A DNA stretch of 64,000 nucleotides from Streptomyces anulatus (GTDB lineage: Bacteria > Actinomycetota > Actinomycetes > Streptomycetales > Streptomycetaceae), in assembly GCF_014650675.1 (NCBI RefSeq), contig NZ_BMVK01000017.1, positions 1-64,000 of the forward strand. The letters run 5' to 3'. Shown piece by piece: positions 61,401 through 64,000 of the stretch (position 1 is the first letter of the stretch; each line of letters starts with the position of its first letter). The position numbers and the translations under genes are program-made. Under the pieces are notes generated by a model, which saw nothing but the letters and a program-made list of their open reading frames with translations, had not been told where the DNA came from and made no database searches.

Positions 61401-62448
61401 CCACGTCGTCGCGGGCATGCTGCGCTGGAACGACGTACGCATCGCCATCCAGTCCAACTTCGGCACCCGCGTAGAGCTGCGCCTCAACGACCCCGGCGAG
61501 TCCAGCATCGACCGCAAGCTCGCCGAGACCTTGTCGCCCGACGAGCCCGGGCGCATCCTCACCGACGGAAAGCTCTTCGCCCAGGTGGCGCTCCCCCGTA
61601 CGGACGGGATCGCCGACACGGCGGACCTCGGCGCGGTCCTGGAGCGCACGGCGCGTACGGTCCGGGCCACCTGGAGCGGCGAAGTCGCTCAGCCGGTAAG
61701 GGTGTTGCCGCAGGTTCTGGAGCCGCACTCGCTGCCGGGGCCGGCCGCCGAGCCCACGCGCGTACCGATCGGTCTCGACCAGTCGGCGCTCGCGCCCGTG
61801 CTGCTCGACCTGTTCCAGCACGACCAGCACCTGCTGGTCCTGGGGGACAGCGAATGCGGCAAGACGAACCTGCTGCGGACCGTCGCACACGGTCTCATCG
61901 ACCGCTACGGCGAGGACGAGCTGGTCTTCGCGGTGATGGACCCACGGCGCTCGCTGCGCGGTGTGGTCCCGGAGGAGTTCAACGGAGGCTATGCCTACAA
62001 CTCCAAGCTGTGCGCCGGGCTTTCGGCGGGCATCGCCACCGAGCTGGAGAAGCGCCTGCCCGACGAGAACGCCCGGCTGGAGGACCTGGAGCCCGGCAAC
62101 TGGGGCGCGGGCCCGCGCATCGTCGTCCTCGTCGACGACTACGACGTCCTCACGACCGCCGGACAGTCCCCGCTTTCGGCCTTCCTCCCGTACATTCCCT
62201 CGGCGGTCGATATCGGCCTCCACTTCGTCCTGACGCGTCGGGTCGCCGGCGCCTCGCGGGGCATGTACGAACCGCTGGTGCAGGGCCTGCGGGAGTCGGG
62301 GGCCTCAGCGCTCCTGATGGCGGGCGACCGCAGCGAGGGCCAGCTGTTCCCCGGCGTGTACGCGTCGCAACAGGCTCCGGGGCGCGGTGTGTTCGTCCGC
62401 CGGGGCCAGCCGAACCGCCTGATCCAGACGGTGTACGCGCCGATGTGA
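58450..62448 (+). CDS. eccC: Type VII secretion ATPase EccC (fused EccCa/EccCb)
   Basis: 1332-residue motor and substrate receptor. Two N-terminal membrane helices (about 40-85) precede three FtsK/SpoIIIE-type ATPase domains. Domain 1: Walker A GATGSGKSEL (near 492), Walker B HLFVVIDEFGELL with catalytic Glu. Domain 2: GGPQSGKTTL (near 847), VVLVIDGFGAL without Glu. Domain 3: GDSECGKTNL (near 1135), IVVLVDDYDVL without Glu. One active and two degenerate sites is the normal pattern; the last domain binds the WXG100 signal. ATG 58450 is used; the ATG two codons later is possible. Confidence 0.95.
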   Translation: MPMSTRLIHRPARTTRPPAAPAPRTIEAPPNLPEGKAGNIAMSLLPVAGVMSSVVMMTVVRNSQFAALGAIILVVTVIGSVALLFSQRGKAQRTRRTQREAYLAYVEDLREELSGEERERRERADVLNPPPYALYDIVRDPARLWERRRVDDDFLRVRVGTGEMPVRDLGIAEPGSTVLTPPDLFMLNEASALVNRFRNGTELPLTVPLDRIGNVSVIGPREDCLRVARALLVQTAALHAPDDVAIAVAAPGDRMADWEWAKWLPHLLDTEQFDGPVAARRIAPSAPQLARQIGAELRRRASYAAEVRRGLAGRDALSMNSRLLVVTDGHGEDAVDLPRPDEAVGLREMGVTVLHLLEQRVQEPGQVSVRITVDGTDVTIEDLRTQEPVEAHGTVDEAGIPFAEGLARMLAPLRLSAESLADAPLSGPVEFAAMLGIDDVARLDLERLWAPRGERAFLRVPIGISDSHEPVLLDLKESSELGMGPHGLCVGATGSGKSELLRTLVLALVATHPPEDLALVLVDYKGGATFAPFAGLPHVAGVITNLENQAGLVERVHSSLAGEVKRRQQALKDAGNVADIGDYAALRAEKRPDLDPLPHLFVVIDEFGELLTAKPDFIDLFLSIGRIGRSIGVHLLLSSQRIEGGKLKGLDTYLSYRLGLRTFSADESRTVLDTTDAFHLPPLPGFGYLKVDTSHYARFKAGYVSGGYRGPVHSTDAEETGPLALPYEAFNTLAGPDEARRPAEPASRRRETGPTELGVMVDQLTDAAPPVRSIWLPPLPTATALDTVAGPLDIGPRGMRLTGAVAEGRRRPLRIPVGLLDDPAKQWQGQWFLDLTTAGGHAAVIGGPQSGKTTLLRTLVLSLALTHTPREVGVYGLDLVGGGLHALAGLPHVGGIAGRADRERAARTVEEVRTMLALREDLFREHGIDSVEQLRTLHAAGRLPEFASAEVVLVIDGFGALRDDFDELDDAIADILKRGGGYGIHVVAGMLRWNDVRIAIQSNFGTRVELRLNDPGESSIDRKLAETLSPDEPGRILTDGKLFAQVALPRTDGIADTADLGAVLERTARTVRATWSGEVAQPVRVLPQVLEPHSLPGPAAEPTRVPIGLDQSALAPVLLDLFQHDQHLLVLGDSECGKTNLLRTVAHGLIDRYGEDELVFAVMDPRRSLRGVVPEEFNGGYAYNSKLCAGLSAGIATELEKRLPDENARLEDLEPGNWGAGPRIVVLVDDYDVLTTAGQSPLSAFLPYIPSAVDIGLHFVLTRRVAGASRGMYEPLVQGLRESGASALLMAGDRSEGQLFPGVYASQQAPGRGVFVRRGQPNRLIQTVYAPM

Positions 62449-62521
62449 GACCTATCGGCCCAGAACCTTGCCCGCCCGCTCATGCCTGCCGCCGAACGAC
62501 GAAGGACCGGACGACCACTCC

Positions 62522-63940
62522 ATGACCAAGGACGTCATCGCCCTCACCCCCCGTATGCCCGACCCGTGGGCCGTACTGGCGGGCCTGCTCTCGGGCGGTC
62601 CGGACAGACTGGTGGGCACGCGGGGCGAGGGCGCGGTGATTCAGCTCTGCGACGCACAGGGCCGCCCCCTCGTCTCGGTGGAGGCGCCACTGCTGGTCTC
62701 CGTGGAGGGCGAGGCCGAGCGGTTGCTCGGGGCCGCGGCGCCACCGGTCCCGTACTGGTGGACGGAGGCCCGCGCCACCACGGGCGTCGCGGAGGCGGAG
62801 CAGCTCGCGGGCGCCTTCGCGACCCGGCTCGCCGCGCTGGTGGGCGGTTCGGCCTGGCCGCCGGACGCGGCCGGTTCGCTCGCCGTGGTGAAGTCGGACG
62901 GTGTGAGCGTCGCGCCGGAACCCGCCGCCGCGCAGCCTGCCATCGACGTGCTCACCGAAAAGGTCGCGGTCGTCATCCAGGACCGCCCGGTGGTGGCGAT
63001 GACGGCCTGGCTGTCCGACGCCTTCCGGGCGGCGGCGGAGGCGGGCCTCGGCCTGCAGATCGTCAGCCCGGCGGGCACGACGCTCTCCCCCGTCGTACGG
63101 GACGCGCTGGGCGGCTGGCCGTCACGCTGGATCGTCCAGGACGAACGGGACGGCTACTACGACGGCCTGACGGGAGCCGTACTGCGCTGGCAGGACGGCG
63201 CGTTCGACCCGGTGCTCTCCCCCGACGCCACGGAGGACGACGCGCGCACTCCGGTGGCAGCCGCGTACCAGGAGGTCCATGACACGGGTGACCGCCAACT
63301 GGGCCTGACGTTCCGCATGGTGCACCCGGCGGACGAGCGGCTGGTACTGGGCGGCGGCCTGGAGACGGTGTGGCGGGAGCTGACGGGCGAACCGCCGGCC
63401 GGCTGGGGCACATCGGAACCGGCCAACCTCCCCTGGTCCCCGGCCCGCCTGACCGACGTCGCGCACGAGCGGGCGCCGGAACCCACCTGGTTCGTCGCGG
63501 TCGGGAACCGCTCGCGACCGGGCGTCGCGACCGTACGCGTCACGCGGACGAAGGCGGGCGTGGAGGAGGAGGTCACGCTCGCGTTCGGCTACGGCGCCGA
63601 CGAGGAGCCTCCGCTGGACGCTCTGCCCGCGGCCGCCGAGGCGCTCGCCACGCGCCACCGCCTCCAGTCGATGCTCGTACAACTTCGCAAAGCACGCCGC
63701 GATGTGACCGTACCGCCGCGTTTCGAGGGCCCGGGAGTCCCGCTGGCCTTCGTGCTGGGCGCGGAGGAGGTCCGCGCGATGCCGGGAGACCGGGCACGGC
63801 GCACACCGCTGTCCGAACAGCCGGTGCGGCTCGGCCCGAGAACCAGGCCGGCGCTGTACTACCCGCTGCCGGGGAACCCCTCGGATCTGGCGGGGTGGCG
63901 GGACTTCGAGAAGCTGATGCGGCACCTCAAAGGGGCGTAG
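62522..63940 (+). CDS. DUF6177-like protein of the type VII locus
   Basis: 472 residues, soluble, no signal peptide or membrane helix. It starts MTKDVIALTPRMPDPWAVLA and includes EKVAVVIQDRPVVAMTAWLS and a C-terminal LPAAAEALATRHRLQSMLVQ helix. From memory it matches DUF6177, a family found beside eccC in Streptomyces. It follows eccC by 73 bases in the same direction. A chaperone-like or regulatory role (like EspG) is a guess. The remaining 60 bases of the window hold nothing recognisable. Confidence 0.75.
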   Translation: MTKDVIALTPRMPDPWAVLAGLLSGGPDRLVGTRGEGAVIQLCDAQGRPLVSVEAPLLVSVEGEAERLLGAAAPPVPYWWTEARATTGVAEAEQLAGAFATRLAALVGGSAWPPDAAGSLAVVKSDGVSVAPEPAAAQPAIDVLTEKVAVVIQDRPVVAMTAWLSDAFRAAAEAGLGLQIVSPAGTTLSPVVRDALGGWPSRWIVQDERDGYYDGLTGAVLRWQDGAFDPVLSPDATEDDARTPVAAAYQEVHDTGDRQLGLTFRMVHPADERLVLGGGLETVWRELTGEPPAGWGTSEPANLPWSPARLTDVAHERAPEPTWFVAVGNRSRPGVATVRVTRTKAGVEEEVTLAFGYGADEEPPLDALPAAAEALATRHRLQSMLVQLRKARRDVTVPPRFEGPGVPLAFVLGAEEVRAMPGDRARRTPLSEQPVRLGPRTRPALYYPLPGNPSDLAGWRDFEKLMRHLKGA

Positions 63941-64000
63941 GGGCTGCGTGGCGAGAATCTGGCTGGTTGCAGATTGCAGTAGCGACGGCGAGATTGATAG

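Noticed and set aside
58174..62223. 1349-codon minus-strand frame
   Set aside because: Antisense to EccC; same compositional artefact.

Overview
The window is chromosomal DNA from a high-GC actinomycete, almost certainly a Streptomyces or close relative. The evidence is the strong G/C bias at third codon positions, many GTG starts with GGAGG-type ribosome sites, Tat-exported hydrolases, LAL- and SARP-type regulators, RiPP synthetases and a Streptomyces-style type VII secretion locus. From memory, the order P-type ATPase - citrate synthase - RecD-like helicase resembles S. coelicolor around SCO2731-SCO2737. No rRNA, tRNA, insertion sequence or CRISPR array was recognised.

Layout. 1-11.5 kb is housekeeping and envelope functions: a 5'-truncated copper P-type ATPase, citrate synthase, RecD2-like helicase, a MarR repressor divergent from a 14-TM MFS efflux pump with twin operators between them, an N-acetylmuramoyl-alanine amidase, a GH25 lysozyme with a possible DasR site upstream, a VOC protein and a DinB protein. 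11.7-16.1 kb is a LacI-controlled sugar operon (Gfo/Idh/MocA oxidoreductase, DUF993 protein, sugar isomerase). 16.2-17.1 kb is a two-gene cassette whose proteins share a short Asn/Gly/Gln motif resembling amyloid signalling motifs.

17.4-37.8 kb is a RiPP supercluster. It holds a class II synthetase (LanM) with a cysteine-free candidate precursor, a LAL regulator and a SARP regulator. Converging on these is a class III synthetase (LanKC) with an MFS exporter and a single-Cys precursor. Divergent from that precursor runs a coupled operon: radical SAM enzyme, haem-oxygenase-like putative diiron enzyme, small peptide, cyclase/ATPase, cytoplasmic subtilisin and GAF protein. An 18-bp element repeated in inverted orientation between the two divergent operons suggests co-regulation, possibly by the SARP.

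37.9-48.2 kb holds a sugar isomerase, a secreted GH3 hexosaminidase, a lipoprotein, an S37-type tripeptidyl aminopeptidase, a small secreted cysteine protein, a fused ABC exporter and an orphan protein resembling the end of Cas8c. 48.2-54.4 kb is a catabolic operon (Na+/solute symporter, agmatinase-like ureohydrolase, TPP enzyme) divergent from a PucR regulator; a cluster of Streptomyces intergenic repeats lies in the operon and forms the symporter's 3' end. A GNAT acetyltransferase follows. 55.3-64 kb is the start of a type VII secretion locus: a small TM protein, EccD, a MinD-like ATPase, EccC and a DUF6177-type protein. The WXG100 substrates, EccB, EccE and mycosin are not in the window.

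The best candidates for something undescribed are the shared-motif cassette at 16.2-17.1 kb, the LanM/cysteine-free peptide pair, and the radical SAM / haem-oxygenase-like / peptide / cyclase / protease / GAF operon.
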